64,000 nt of DNA from Dyella sp. S184 (GTDB lineage Bacteria > Pseudomonadota > Gammaproteobacteria > Xanthomonadales > Rhodanobacteraceae), in assembly GCF_009766065.1 (NCBI RefSeq), contig NZ_LMUE01000009.1:666282-730281 (forward strand), written 5' to 3'. Made by a program: the position numbers and the translations under genes. The notes beneath the pieces are model-generated. The model made no database searches, was not told the origin of the DNA, and worked only from the letters and a program-made list of their open reading frames with translations. Below are positions 1 through 5,942 of the stretch, in pieces (the first letter of the stretch is position 1; every line of letters begins with the position of its first letter).

Positions 1-3
1 CTT

Positions 4-312
4 ATGAAGAACCAACCGCACATTGATGCTTGGCGTGACTATCGGGGGCGAGTCCGGTTGTTCTTTGTCGTATGGCTTGGAGGCTTTGTGGTTGCTGCCT
101 CGCTGGCTTACGCACTATCTCTTACATCTGCTTCAAGTTGGCTTGGCCTAGCTGTCGCGCTCTTCTGGGTTCTCGGCTTTGCTTTCGCTGCTGTGCGCTT
201 ACAGCTCTTCCGGTGCCCGCGCTGTCACAGTCAATTCTTCAAGGCTTCTTGGTACTACTGGCCGTTTGCGCGCAGTTGTGTTCATTGCGGCCTGCCAAAG
301 TGGCAAGAGTGA
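4..312 (+). CDS. Integron cassette protein: two-helix membrane protein with zinc ribbon
   Basis: A 102-aa protein in the first cassette seen, directly upstream of attC 1. Two hydrophobic stretches (about residues 19-38 and 46-66) are followed by a short domain with C71-P-R-C74 and C92-V-H-C95, spaced as in a zinc ribbon. So it is probably an inner-membrane protein with a small metal-binding tail. The family is not recognised and no function can be assigned. The window starts three bases before the ATG, so the upstream attC and any ribosome binding site are outside view. It lies on the same strand as all following cassettes, as expected for genes read from a promoter near attI. Confidence 0.7.
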   Translation: MKNQPHIDAWRDYRGRVRLFFVVWLGGFVVAASLAYALSLTSASSWLGLAVALFWVLGFAFAAVRLQLFRCPRCHSQFFKASWYYWPFARSCVHCGLPKWQE

Positions 313-331
313 TTGAGGTCGTGCTACTTAT

Positions 332-388
332 GCCTAACTACTCGTTCAAGGCGGACGCCTCCGGCGCCGCTTAACTCCAGCGTTAGAG
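332..388 (+). repeat. attC recombination site 1
   Basis: The site runs from R'' box GCCTAAC to R' box GTTAGAG, with an inner arm AAGGCGG facing CCGCTT. The extra unpaired G in the left arm matches the extrahelical base that fixes strand choice in IntI recombination. The tip (GCCTCCGGCG) is the variable terminal structure. It is nearly identical to the other eight sites. Confidence 0.9.
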
Positions 389-392
389 CCCA

Positions 393-803
393 ATGATCAG
401 ACTCTGCACATTTATAGTCTTTTTGCTCGCAGCGTCATCCAGCATCGCTGCGGAGTCGCGCAGCTGGGGCTTCGTTCAAACTATTGGGGGCATTGCAGTT
501 GGTCAGCCGACCAAAGTAGCAAATGAGTGGCTTCTTCCTGTTCGCGCCGACGTCAGCGGGCTTCAAAAAATCACGTTCAAGCCCACGGCACTGAATTCGG
601 GGCTGTCGTGTTACACGGTCAATGCAAGCGTTGAGGGTCAAGTCATCTACATTGCTATCTCTACTAGCCTCGCTGGCTCAGGGCGTACCTCACTCTGTCC
701 GCCGGCACAGCTCGGTCATTTGAAGCAAGGCACCTACGCGGTTGTCTATCGTGGCCCTGATGGGCAAACAACCCAACTTCGCAATGTCGCAGTTGGGCTC
801 TAA
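393..803 (+). CDS. Integron cassette protein, secreted, unknown function
   Basis: A 136-aa product whose first 20 residues form a signal peptide (basic start, hydrophobic core, cleavage likely after S-I-A-A). The mature part is short, probably beta-rich, with two cysteines that could form a disulfide, so a periplasmic location is likely. The ATG lies four bases after the R' box of attC 1, so there is little room for a ribosome binding site, as is common in cassettes. The stop codon sits inside the R'' box of attC 2 (CTCTAAC). No family recognised. Confidence 0.7.
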   Translation: MIRLCTFIVFLLAASSSIAAESRSWGFVQTIGGIAVGQPTKVANEWLLPVRADVSGLQKITFKPTALNSGLSCYTVNASVEGQVIYIAISTSLAGSGRTSLCPPAQLGHLKQGTYAVVYRGPDGQTTQLRNVAVGL

Positions 804-854
804 CATCTCGTTCAAGGCGGACGGCTTCGCCGCCGCTTAACTCCAGCGTTAGGT
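798..854 (+). repeat. attC recombination site 2
   Basis: The left box is CTCTAAC (first base off consensus) and the right box is GTTAGGT. The left arm AAGGCGG faces CCGCTT and the tip variant is GGCTTCGCC. The left box overlaps the stop codon of the upstream cassette gene. Confidence 0.9.
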
Positions 855-860
855 ACCACA

Positions 861-1172
861 GTGAAACTTACGCTCTGCTCAATATTGGTTGCGGCAACTT
901 TATGCTCCGCGCAAGGATGTACTCAAAAGCCTCTCGCTCAAGGTCCATTTACACATGACGAAGCGTTAATCGTGGCTCGACAGACAGCAGTCAAACATGG
1001 CTACGATTTAAAAGAATATTCGCTTCTCTCCAACCCAAACACTAATGACCTCATGCCCGGAGGAAAGGAGTGGTTCTTTCTATATACCTGCAAAGATCCG
1101 GCGCCTGGATGTGCCTTCTCTGTCACTGTCAGTCGCGTTTCCGGCGCAGCGGAAGTTCAACCCGGAGAGTAA
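861..1172 (+). CDS. Integron cassette protein, exported or lipoprotein-like
   Basis: A 103-aa product starting with GTG six bases after the R' box of attC 2. The N-terminus is a hydrophobic signal with A-Q-G-C at residues 17-20. This is an imperfect lipobox, so it may be lipidated or simply cleaved. The mature protein has two further cysteines in a C-K-D-P-A-P-G-C motif near residues 80-87. No family recognised. Base composition is lower in GC than the chromosomal genes further right, which is usual for captured cassettes. Confidence 0.65.
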   Translation: MKLTLCSILVAATLCSAQGCTQKPLAQGPFTHDEALIVARQTAVKHGYDLKEYSLLSNPNTNDLMPGGKEWFFLYTCKDPAPGCAFSVTVSRVSGAAEVQPGE

Positions 1173-1179
1173 GGGTTAT

Positions 1180-1236
1180 ACCTAACAACTCGTTCAAGGC
1201 GGACGGCTTCGCCGCCGCTTAACTCCAGCGTTAGGC
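1180..1236 (+). repeat. attC recombination site 3
   Basis: Left box ACCTAAC, right box GTTAGGC, tip GGCTTCGCC. The arm pair AAGGCGG/CCGCTT is conserved. Confidence 0.9.
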
Positions 1237-1256
1237 CTGCTTACAGGAGGTCCCTG

Positions 1257-1517
1257 ATGAACCCCGATCAAGCCAATCGGATCGCCGACAGTCTGTTAAA
1301 CCAAGCTCGCAGTTCAAGTGCGCCAGCCCGCAACGCCACGCTTCGCCGAATGAACGCCGTTGAGCGATTAAATACTGGCGTCGCCACACTTGTTGGTGCT
1401 TACATCGGTTGGCGTTTCGCTGACTCCTGGTTCGGGCATGGCTTTCCCCCAGTGGTCTGCGGCTTATTGGTCGGCCTGTTTGCCGCTGTTGTGTTTCCAA
1501 GGCGGCGGCAGGCCTAA
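1257..1517 (+). CDS. Integron cassette protein, small membrane protein
   Basis: An 86-aa product with a strong ribosome binding site (AGGAGGT, six bases before the ATG), unlike most cassettes here. The N-terminal half is polar and helical. The C-terminal half holds two predicted membrane helices (about residues 41-56 and 62-80), ending in a basic tail. Unknown family. The stop codon (TAA) falls in the R'' box of attC 4. Confidence 0.65.
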   Translation: MNPDQANRIADSLLNQARSSSAPARNATLRRMNAVERLNTGVATLVGAYIGWRFADSWFGHGFPPVVCGLLVGLFAAVVFPRRRQA

Positions 1518-1563
1518 CATCTCGTTCAAGGCGGACGGGCGCCGCTTAACTCCAGCGTTAGGC
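1512..1563 (+). repeat. attC recombination site 4 (short variant)
   Basis: Left box GCCTAAC and right box GTTAGGC. The variable tip is reduced to GGGCGCC, making this site 52 bp against 57 bp for the others. The arms are otherwise intact, so it should still fold. Confidence 0.88.
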
Positions 1564-1568
1564 CTCAA

Positions 1569-1823
1569 ATGCCGCATTTCGCGCTCACCAGACAAGGTTA
1601 CGATCAGCTCATTAAAGTATGCGGTGGCAGTCCACCATCGCCGCTCTGGGTTAATGCTGGCGTGCTCTCTTCTTCTGAATTAACCGTGTTGCGCACCCAA
1701 GGCCTCGATGTCACGGAGTTTGCGCGGCTGGTCTCTTCGGAGGGTCAAGGGCTAGACGATGCAATCGGCACCATCAAAGAGCATCATCCGGGTTTGTCTG
1801 TCTGGGTTGAGCATGCCGCTTAG
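1569..1823 (+). CDS. Integron cassette protein, unknown, cytoplasmic
   Basis: An 84-aa soluble product with no signal peptide and no membrane segment. It starts six bases after the R' box of attC 4 without a clear ribosome binding site. The sequence looks alpha-helical with an acidic C-terminal half. No motif or family recognised. The TAG stop lies just before the R'' box of attC 5. Confidence 0.55.
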   Translation: MPHFALTRQGYDQLIKVCGGSPPSPLWVNAGVLSSSELTVLRTQGLDVTEFARLVSSEGQGLDDAIGTIKEHHPGLSVWVEHAA

Positions 1824-1880
1824 CCCTAACTACTCGTTCAAGGCGGACGCCTCCGGCGCCGCTTAACTCCAGCGTTAGAC
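1824..1880 (+). repeat. attC recombination site 5
   Basis: Left box CCCTAAC, right box GTTAGAC, tip GCCTCCGGCG. Arms conserved. Confidence 0.9.
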
Positions 1881-1882
1881 CT

Positions 1883-2278
1883 ATGCGCACACTGCTAGCT
1901 CTCGTATTGGGTTTCTTCTCGATCCTCAGCTATGCGCAGACGCCCTCTGTGCTGGCTTCGGCTGCCGGGCTATGGCAGTTCGAAGAGCACACGGTTTGGG
2001 TTCAAATTGACCAAGATGGGTCGGCCTATCAATGCCGCGTCGCTGTCGGCGGAACTGTCTATACATCAACAGGAACCGTTGTTGCGCCAAGCTCAATCCA
2101 CTGGCAAAAAATTTGGGGCATAGACCAAGTTTCGTTGCAGGCAGGCACAATGGTCCTAAAAGGGTCGTATGGTGCCTTCCGTTATCAGCGAGCTACTCAA
2201 GCAATGGCCCCTGCATGCGTAATTGCTCGGCAACGGTCTAACATTTCGTTCAAGGCGGACGCCTCCGGCGCCGCTTAA
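1883..2278 (+). CDS. Integron cassette protein, secreted, with attC-encoded tail
   Basis: A 131-aa product with a signal peptide (residues 1-18, cleavage after S-Y-A). The mature domain looks like a small beta protein with two cysteines. The reading frame has no stop before the attC site. It runs through the left half of attC 6 and ends at the TAA of CCGCTTAACT, so the last 13 residues (SNISFKADASGAA) are encoded by the recombination site itself. The natural end may therefore have been lost by a frameshift, or the tail is tolerated. Function unknown. Confidence 0.65.
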   Translation: MRTLLALVLGFFSILSYAQTPSVLASAAGLWQFEEHTVWVQIDQDGSAYQCRVAVGGTVYTSTGTVVAPSSIHWQKIWGIDQVSLQAGTMVLKGSYGAFRYQRATQAMAPACVIARQRSNISFKADASGAA

Positions 2279-2292
2279 CTCCAGCGTTAGCC
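2236..2292 (+). repeat. attC recombination site 6
   Basis: Left box GTCTAAC, right box GTTAGCC, tip GCCTCCGGCG. Its left half is translated as the tail of the preceding cassette gene. Confidence 0.9.
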
Positions 2293-2298
2293 TCCACA

Positions 2299-2691
2299 AT
2301 GCACTCTGATGCGACCATGACTGAAAACGAAGCGCGTCTATTTCATGCCATTCGGGCTCAACTTGCTCCCGATCTGCTCACTGCCGGGTTCAAGGATCGT
2401 CCTGACAATCCGTTCTACGGGCATTGCTTTCATGCAAGCATCGCTCTGTACAAACTCCTTGGTGGCAAAGATTGCGGCTACTCCGTCTGGAAAGCCATTG
2501 ATGCAACTGGCGTCTCACATTATTGGTTGGTTTCGCCCGCCGGCGACATCATCGACGCTACAGCGGAGCAGTACACCGACTTCGGTTCAAACCCACCATA
2601 CTTGCAAGGCAAGCGGACAGGCTTCCGTGTTCCAAAATCCGCTAAAAGTCTGATCGCTGCAGTTCAAAATGGCTGCGGCGGTGGCGGCTAA
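2299..2691 (+). CDS. Integron cassette protein, possible papain-like C-H-D fold
   Basis: A 130-aa soluble product; the start could also be the second Met (2317). Three islands are spaced as in papain-like or transglutaminase-like hydrolases: C43 in YGHCFHAS at the start of a helix, H74 in SHYWL, and D86 in GDIIDATAEQY. The phrase 'ID-T-AEQ' after a strand resembles small phage and plasmid proteins with a Cys-His-Asp triad. This assignment is by motif order only. The TAA stop lies in the R'' box of attC 7. Substrate unknown. Confidence 0.6.
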   Translation: MHSDATMTENEARLFHAIRAQLAPDLLTAGFKDRPDNPFYGHCFHASIALYKLLGGKDCGYSVWKAIDATGVSHYWLVSPAGDIIDATAEQYTDFGSNPPYLQGKRTGFRVPKSAKSLIAAVQNGCGGGG

Positions 2692-2742
2692 CAATTCGTT
2701 CAAGGCGGACGGCTCCGGCGCCGCTTAACTCCAGCGTTAGGC
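2686..2742 (+). repeat. attC recombination site 7
   Basis: Left box GGCTAAC, right box GTTAGGC, tip GGCTCCGGCG. The left box carries the stop codon of the preceding gene. Confidence 0.9.
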
Positions 2743-2782
2743 GCAATTCATCGGGATCGCTATGAATCATAGTGAGGTGCTC

Positions 2783-3286
2783 ATGTTTCGCAATTTGTCG
2801 ATCGTGACTGTTTGTATTTCCCTGATTCTGGCCACGGTGCCCACTAGTGCTCAACCCACTGAATCCAAAAATTTGGAATCTGCCCTTGCTGCTCTCGCCC
2901 TAAGGCAAGACTTTCCTCAGATCGGCGATATCCAAGCGTCTTTGCACGTTGTGTTCAGTGATGAAACGCCGATAGTTACGAGCACGTTCTATAAGGCACA
3001 AAGCAACAGGTGGGGTATCACCACGGTTACTGTGGGTGATCCAAGGAACCAAATTCATGGAATGAGCATCACCTTGGATGGATCGTCTTGTGCAACCGCT
3101 ATTGGTGTTGCGAGGTTTGCAGGGGTTGCCATCACCCACAACTGGGCGCTTGGCGTGGATGGTGGACCTGGCTATCGAGCAATTTCGGCACGAATCGGCG
3201 ATCGGCGCGAGCTGAGTTTTTGGGCCGCGTCCGACCATGACTGCTTAACACAAGTTCGTCTGAGGGAATATCCTCCTGCGCATTGA
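2783..3286 (+). CDS. Integron cassette protein, secreted, unknown function
   Basis: A 167-aa product. The start at 2783 is preferred over 2762 because GAGG lies five bases before it and the signal peptide then begins directly (about residues 1-23, cleavage after T-S-A). The mature part is likely a beta-sandwich with two cysteines far apart. About 80 noncoding bases separate the stop from attC 8, more than in the other cassettes. No family recognised. Confidence 0.65.
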   Translation: MFRNLSIVTVCISLILATVPTSAQPTESKNLESALAALALRQDFPQIGDIQASLHVVFSDETPIVTSTFYKAQSNRWGITTVTVGDPRNQIHGMSITLDGSSCATAIGVARFAGVAITHNWALGVDGGPGYRAISARIGDRRELSFWAASDHDCLTQVRLREYPPAH

Positions 3287-3365
3287 TCATTGGCATCTCG
3301 GCATCACCAAAGCAACGACATTGCCTCACATCATCAAGGCTTGCCATGAGCTCATCGCATCGCAG

Positions 3366-3422
3366 GCCTAACTACTCGTTCAAGGCGGACGCCTCCGGCG
3401 CCGCTTAACTCCAGCGTTAGAC
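3366..3422 (+). repeat. attC recombination site 8
   Basis: Left box GCCTAAC, right box GTTAGAC, tip GCCTCCGGCG. Arms conserved. Confidence 0.9.
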
Positions 3423-3428
3423 ACAAGC

Positions 3429-3911
3429 ATGCTCAACGCGATGCCAAATTCGATCTTCGAGCAGTTCCTATCGCCCGCAGGTCGCGCCGCAGCAACCTCG
3501 GAATTAGCCAGCCGAGGCGCGCTGGCACTTCCTGTTCTTGTGTCGTTATTTGACGGCTCCGCTCGTAACAACTACGGCATTCCTTATCGGCAAGTCGGCG
3601 TACCGCTAGATTGTGGCTTGGTTGCTGCTCGTTCCCTTGGTGTCGCTGCTCGACCGCTTGAGCCTTTTCTTCGCAACGAGCTTCGCGCAGGCCATCCCTA
3701 CGCGGCAGGAGCTTTGGGTGCGCTCGGCTTACTGTCCGACGAGTCGGTTTGCGCGCTCGCCGAGGCCCTGCGCTCTGATCCGCTCATAGCGTGTGAGGCT
3801 GCGGCAGCACTTTCTCTTTGCAGCGCCACCAACCATGCTGCAGTCAAAGAGGTTTCAGCATCTTCCACAATAGCCAACAAGGCACTAGCTGTGGTTTCGG
3901 CAAGTGTCTAA
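3429..3911 (+). CDS. Integron cassette protein, HEAT-like helical repeat
   Basis: A 160-aa, alanine- and leucine-rich, all-helical soluble protein. Segments such as 'AAGALGALGLLSDES' and 'ACEAAAALSLC' repeat with a period of about 30 residues, as in HEAT or Armadillo-like scaffolds that bind other proteins. The start could be the first or second Met (3429 or 3441). The TAA stop is in the R'' box of attC 9. Partner and role unknown. Confidence 0.6.
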   Translation: MLNAMPNSIFEQFLSPAGRAAATSELASRGALALPVLVSLFDGSARNNYGIPYRQVGVPLDCGLVAARSLGVAARPLEPFLRNELRAGHPYAAGALGALGLLSDESVCALAEALRSDPLIACEAAAALSLCSATNHAAVKEVSASSTIANKALAVVSASV

Positions 3912-3962
3912 CTACTCGTTCAAGGCGGACGGCTTCGCCGCCGCTTAACTCAGGCGTTAGGC
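3906..3962 (+). repeat. attC recombination site 9 (last in array)
   Basis: Left box GTCTAAC, right box GTTAGGC, tip GGCTTCGCC. The right arm is CTCAGGCG where the others have CTCCAGCG. No further attC follows, because the next cassette is broken by the IS element. Confidence 0.88.
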
Positions 3963-3965
3963 CTC

Positions 3966-4184
3966 ATGAACGACATCGAGTTCGACACACTCATTACTCT
4001 ATTTCAGCAACGGGGGCTTGCTGCATGGCGCCGTCCTCTTGGCGGGAGCGACTGCGTTATGATCGGCGCTGATCCGCTTGAGCCAGGGGCAATTCGGGGA
4101 TGGCGTCGGGCAGCTCATGTTTGGAGGCACGAGTCAGGTGGTTGGTGGGTAACAGTTGCGTCTTTACGTAAGCTCCCCCGCTAG
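3966..4184 (+). pseudogene. Last cassette gene, truncated by IS3-family element
   Basis: The reading frame begins four bases after attC 9 and codes about 67 residues of a soluble, tryptophan-rich protein (G-W-R-R, H-V-W-R, G-G-W-W). It then enters the IS inverted repeat near 4168, which supplies the last five residues and the stop. The true C-terminus and the attC of this cassette are missing. Nothing resembling them is found right of the IS, so the distal part has been deleted. Function unknown. Confidence 0.6.
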
Positions 4185-4237
4185 GTAGACGCCACAGAAG
4201 TAGAACTTTCTGGCATGTTTCGGCCAGGAGGTTTCCC

Positions 4238-4504
4238 ATGAAGAAGTCGCGGTTCACCGAGACCCAGATCGTCTCGATTCTCAAACAAGCAGACGCCGGG
4301 ATACCGGTGAAGGACATCTGCCGGCAGGCCGGCATCAGCGTACCGACGTACTACCAGTGGAAGTCCAGGTACGGTGGTATGGAGGCGTCGGATCTCAAGC
4401 GTGTAAAGGAGCTGGAGGCCGAGAACGCTCGCCTCAAGCGCCTCTATGCGGAGCTAGCGCTGGACAACGCAGCGATGAAGGATCTGATTGCAAAAAAACT
4501 CTAG
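4238..4504 (+). CDS. IS3-family transposase OrfA
   Basis: An 88-aa helix-turn-helix protein that binds the IS ends. It has the N-terminal HTH (QTQIVSILKQADAG...ISVPTYYQWKSRYGG) and a leucine zipper-like helix at the C-terminus (VKELEAENARLKRLYAEL). The ribosome binding site AGGAGG lies seven bases before the ATG. It ends just after the run of seven A residues (4492-4498) where a -1 frameshift would make the OrfAB transposase. Confidence 0.93.
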   Translation: MKKSRFTETQIVSILKQADAGIPVKDICRQAGISVPTYYQWKSRYGGMEASDLKRVKELEAENARLKRLYAELALDNAAMKDLIAKKL

Positions 4505-5352
4505 GACCGGCTCAGAAGCGCGACGCCGCACGGTACCTTATCGAGGTACACGCGCGACCGGTGGGTCGGTCCTGTGGATGCGTCGGGCTGTCTCGTGCGG
4601 CGTTCTATCGTCCACCGCTGGACTGGACGGTTCGTGATGCCGCGTTGATCGCAGCCTTGGCGCGACCGGTGGAGGATCGGCCCAGCCGTGGCTTCTGGAA
4701 GTGCTGCGCCCTGCTGCGGCGAACGCAGCCAGACTGGAACCCCAAGCGGATTTACCGGGTGTACAAGGCGATGCGACTGAATTTGCGCCGCGCTGCACGG
4801 CGGCGCCTGCCTAAGCGTGAACGTGTGCCGCTGTACGTTCCACGGATGCCCGACTCCGTGTGGTCGGCGGATTTCGTGTCCGATGCACTGGCGTGTGGTC
4901 GGCGCTTCCGGACGTTCAACATCGTTGACGACTTCAATCGTCAGGCGATGCATATCGAAGTGGACACATCGATTACTTCCGCACGCCTGGTGCGTATCTT
5001 CGAGCAGCTCAAGCGTGACCACGGCCTGCCGCGGGTGTTGCGCACGGATAACGGCCCAGAGTTCCTCGGCGAGGCCTTCGTGCAATGGGCCAAGATCCAT
5101 GCCATGGCCATCCAGTACATCCAGCCTGGCAAGCCCAACCAGAACGCCTACATCGAACGCTTCAACCGAACCTTCCGCGAGGAGATGCTAAACCAACACT
5201 TGTTCGCTCGCATTGAAGATGTGCGCGAGGCAGTCTGGTGGTGGATGATCGAGTACAACGAGGAGCGCCCGCATGAGTCGCTCGGCAATCTGACGCCCAG
5301 CGAATACCGTCAACAAGTCGCCAGCCGTTCTACTTTTGAAATGTCTACTTGA
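4498..5352 (+). CDS. IS3-family transposase OrfB (DDE integrase core)
   Basis: The frame is entered by -1 slippage on the A-rich stretch AAAAAAC. It carries the HTH_21 segment and then the retroviral-integrase-type core: first Asp in WSADFVSDAL, second Asp in LRTDNGPEF, and Glu in NAYIERFNRTFREE, 35 residues later, the D-D-35-E pattern. The C-terminus (NEERPHESLGNLTP) is typical of IS3 family. The frame is intact, so the element may still be active. Confidence 0.92.
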   Translation, partial: TLGPAQKRDAARYLIEVHARPVGRSCGCVGLSRAAFYRPPLDWTVRDAALIAALARPVEDRPSRGFWKCCALLRRTQPDWNPKRIYRVYKAMRLNLRRAARRRLPKRERVPLYVPRMPDSVWSADFVSDALACGRRFRTFNIVDDFNRQAMHIEVDTSITSARLVRIFEQLKRDHGLPRVLRTDNGPEFLGEAFVQWAKIHAMAIQYIQPGKPNQNAYIERFNRTFREEMLNQHLFARIEDVREAVWWWMIEYNEERPHESLGNLTPSEYRQQVASRSTFEMST

Positions 5353-5366
5353 CGGGGGAGCTTACG

Positions 5367-5456
5367 CTTACGAGTTGTCCATATTCCATATGGGTAGTAG
5401 CTCTGCAACCCGCTCGGATCGATAGAGAGAAGAGGATTATCACCGGCATAGGCATA
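5367..5456 (-). pseudogene. Orphan Rhs core tail, truncated by the IS element
   Basis: On the - strand, the base after the immunity gene stop begins an open stretch reading YAYAGDNPLLSIDPSGL. This is the conserved end of an Rhs core (N-x-Y-x-Y-x-x-x-N-P-x-x-x-x-D-P-x-G). It has no start codon and runs into the IS inverted repeat after about 30 codons. Such headless fragments downstream of a toxin/immunity pair are known as orphan or displaced Rhs tips, left when a new tip recombines into the main gene. The toxin domain it once led into is lost. Confidence 0.7.
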
Positions 5457-5457
5457 C

Positions 5458-5940
5458 TTACTTGTTACGATTTTTAATAACTTTCCCTGGAAAAATCTTG
5501 AATCCTATGCCCAAACGCACAGTAAAGTATCCCACCACAATGAGCAGTAACGCGTTCACTAGGTAAATAAAATGTAGAAAGAACGATCTGCCTGATTGAA
5601 TATCTTTTATTAAATCGCTTATTTCCACAAAAGGCAAAATTAATCCAATTAAAATAAGTATTAAACCACAAATAATTTGAGGTACAGCCAAGATAATCGC
5701 AAAACGATTTGTCATCTCGTCTTTCGGCATTTCAAGCCTTACCGTCTTACTGGCTTTTATGCTAAGCAAGATGCTAGTAAAAAATGTTATAACCGCAAAT
5801 GGTCCAACAAAAATCTTTAAATCTTTTTGAACGAATAATACGCCTATAAAAAATGTAATAAATAGTATCAAAGATACTGCTAATTTTATAGCACTAACTT
5901 TAGATTTTTTACTTAGACTCGAAAGAAATTCGATGATCAT
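5458..5940 (-). CDS. Putative Rhs immunity protein, four-helix membrane protein
   Basis: A 160-aa hydrophobic protein with about four membrane helices (roughly residues 18-37, 44-62, 82-104, 122-143) and basic ends. The gene is strikingly AT-rich compared with everything around it. It can start at this ATG or at a GTG two codons upstream that overlaps the stop of the Rhs gene (GTGA), so it is probably translationally coupled to it. Position, size and composition fit the cognate immunity protein of the Rhs tip. Membrane immunity proteins usually guard against pore-forming or membrane-acting toxins. No family name is recognised. Confidence 0.65.
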   Translation of the reverse strand: MIIEFLSSLSKKSKVSAIKLAVSLILFITFFIGVLFVQKDLKIFVGPFAVITFFTSILLSIKASKTVRLEMPKDEMTNRFAIILAVPQIICGLILILIGLILPFVEISDLIKDIQSGRSFFLHFIYLVNALLLIVVGYFTVRLGIGFKIFPGKVIKNRNK

Positions 5941-5942
5941 AT

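Larger units (their letters stand above)
4168..5365 (+). mobile_element. IS3-family insertion sequence (IS407-like), about 1.2 kb
   Basis: The element is bounded by inverted repeats: GTAAGCTCCCCCG at 4168-4180 matches the complement of 5353-5365 exactly. The similarity continues inward through GTAGAC and AAGTAGAAC. Inside are orfA and orfB in the usual -1 arrangement. Its length and the OrfA start MKKSRFTE fit the IS407 subgroup. The flanks (TTAC left, GCTT right) show no convincing 3-4 bp target duplication. This suggests a deletion next to the element rather than a clean insertion. Confidence 0.88.

Noticed and set aside
332-3962. Repeated short sequence resembling a CRISPR array
   Set aside because: The repeats are 250-670 bp apart with coding sequence between them, have R''/R' boxes and a bulged arm, and lie in one strand orientation. 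They are attC sites.
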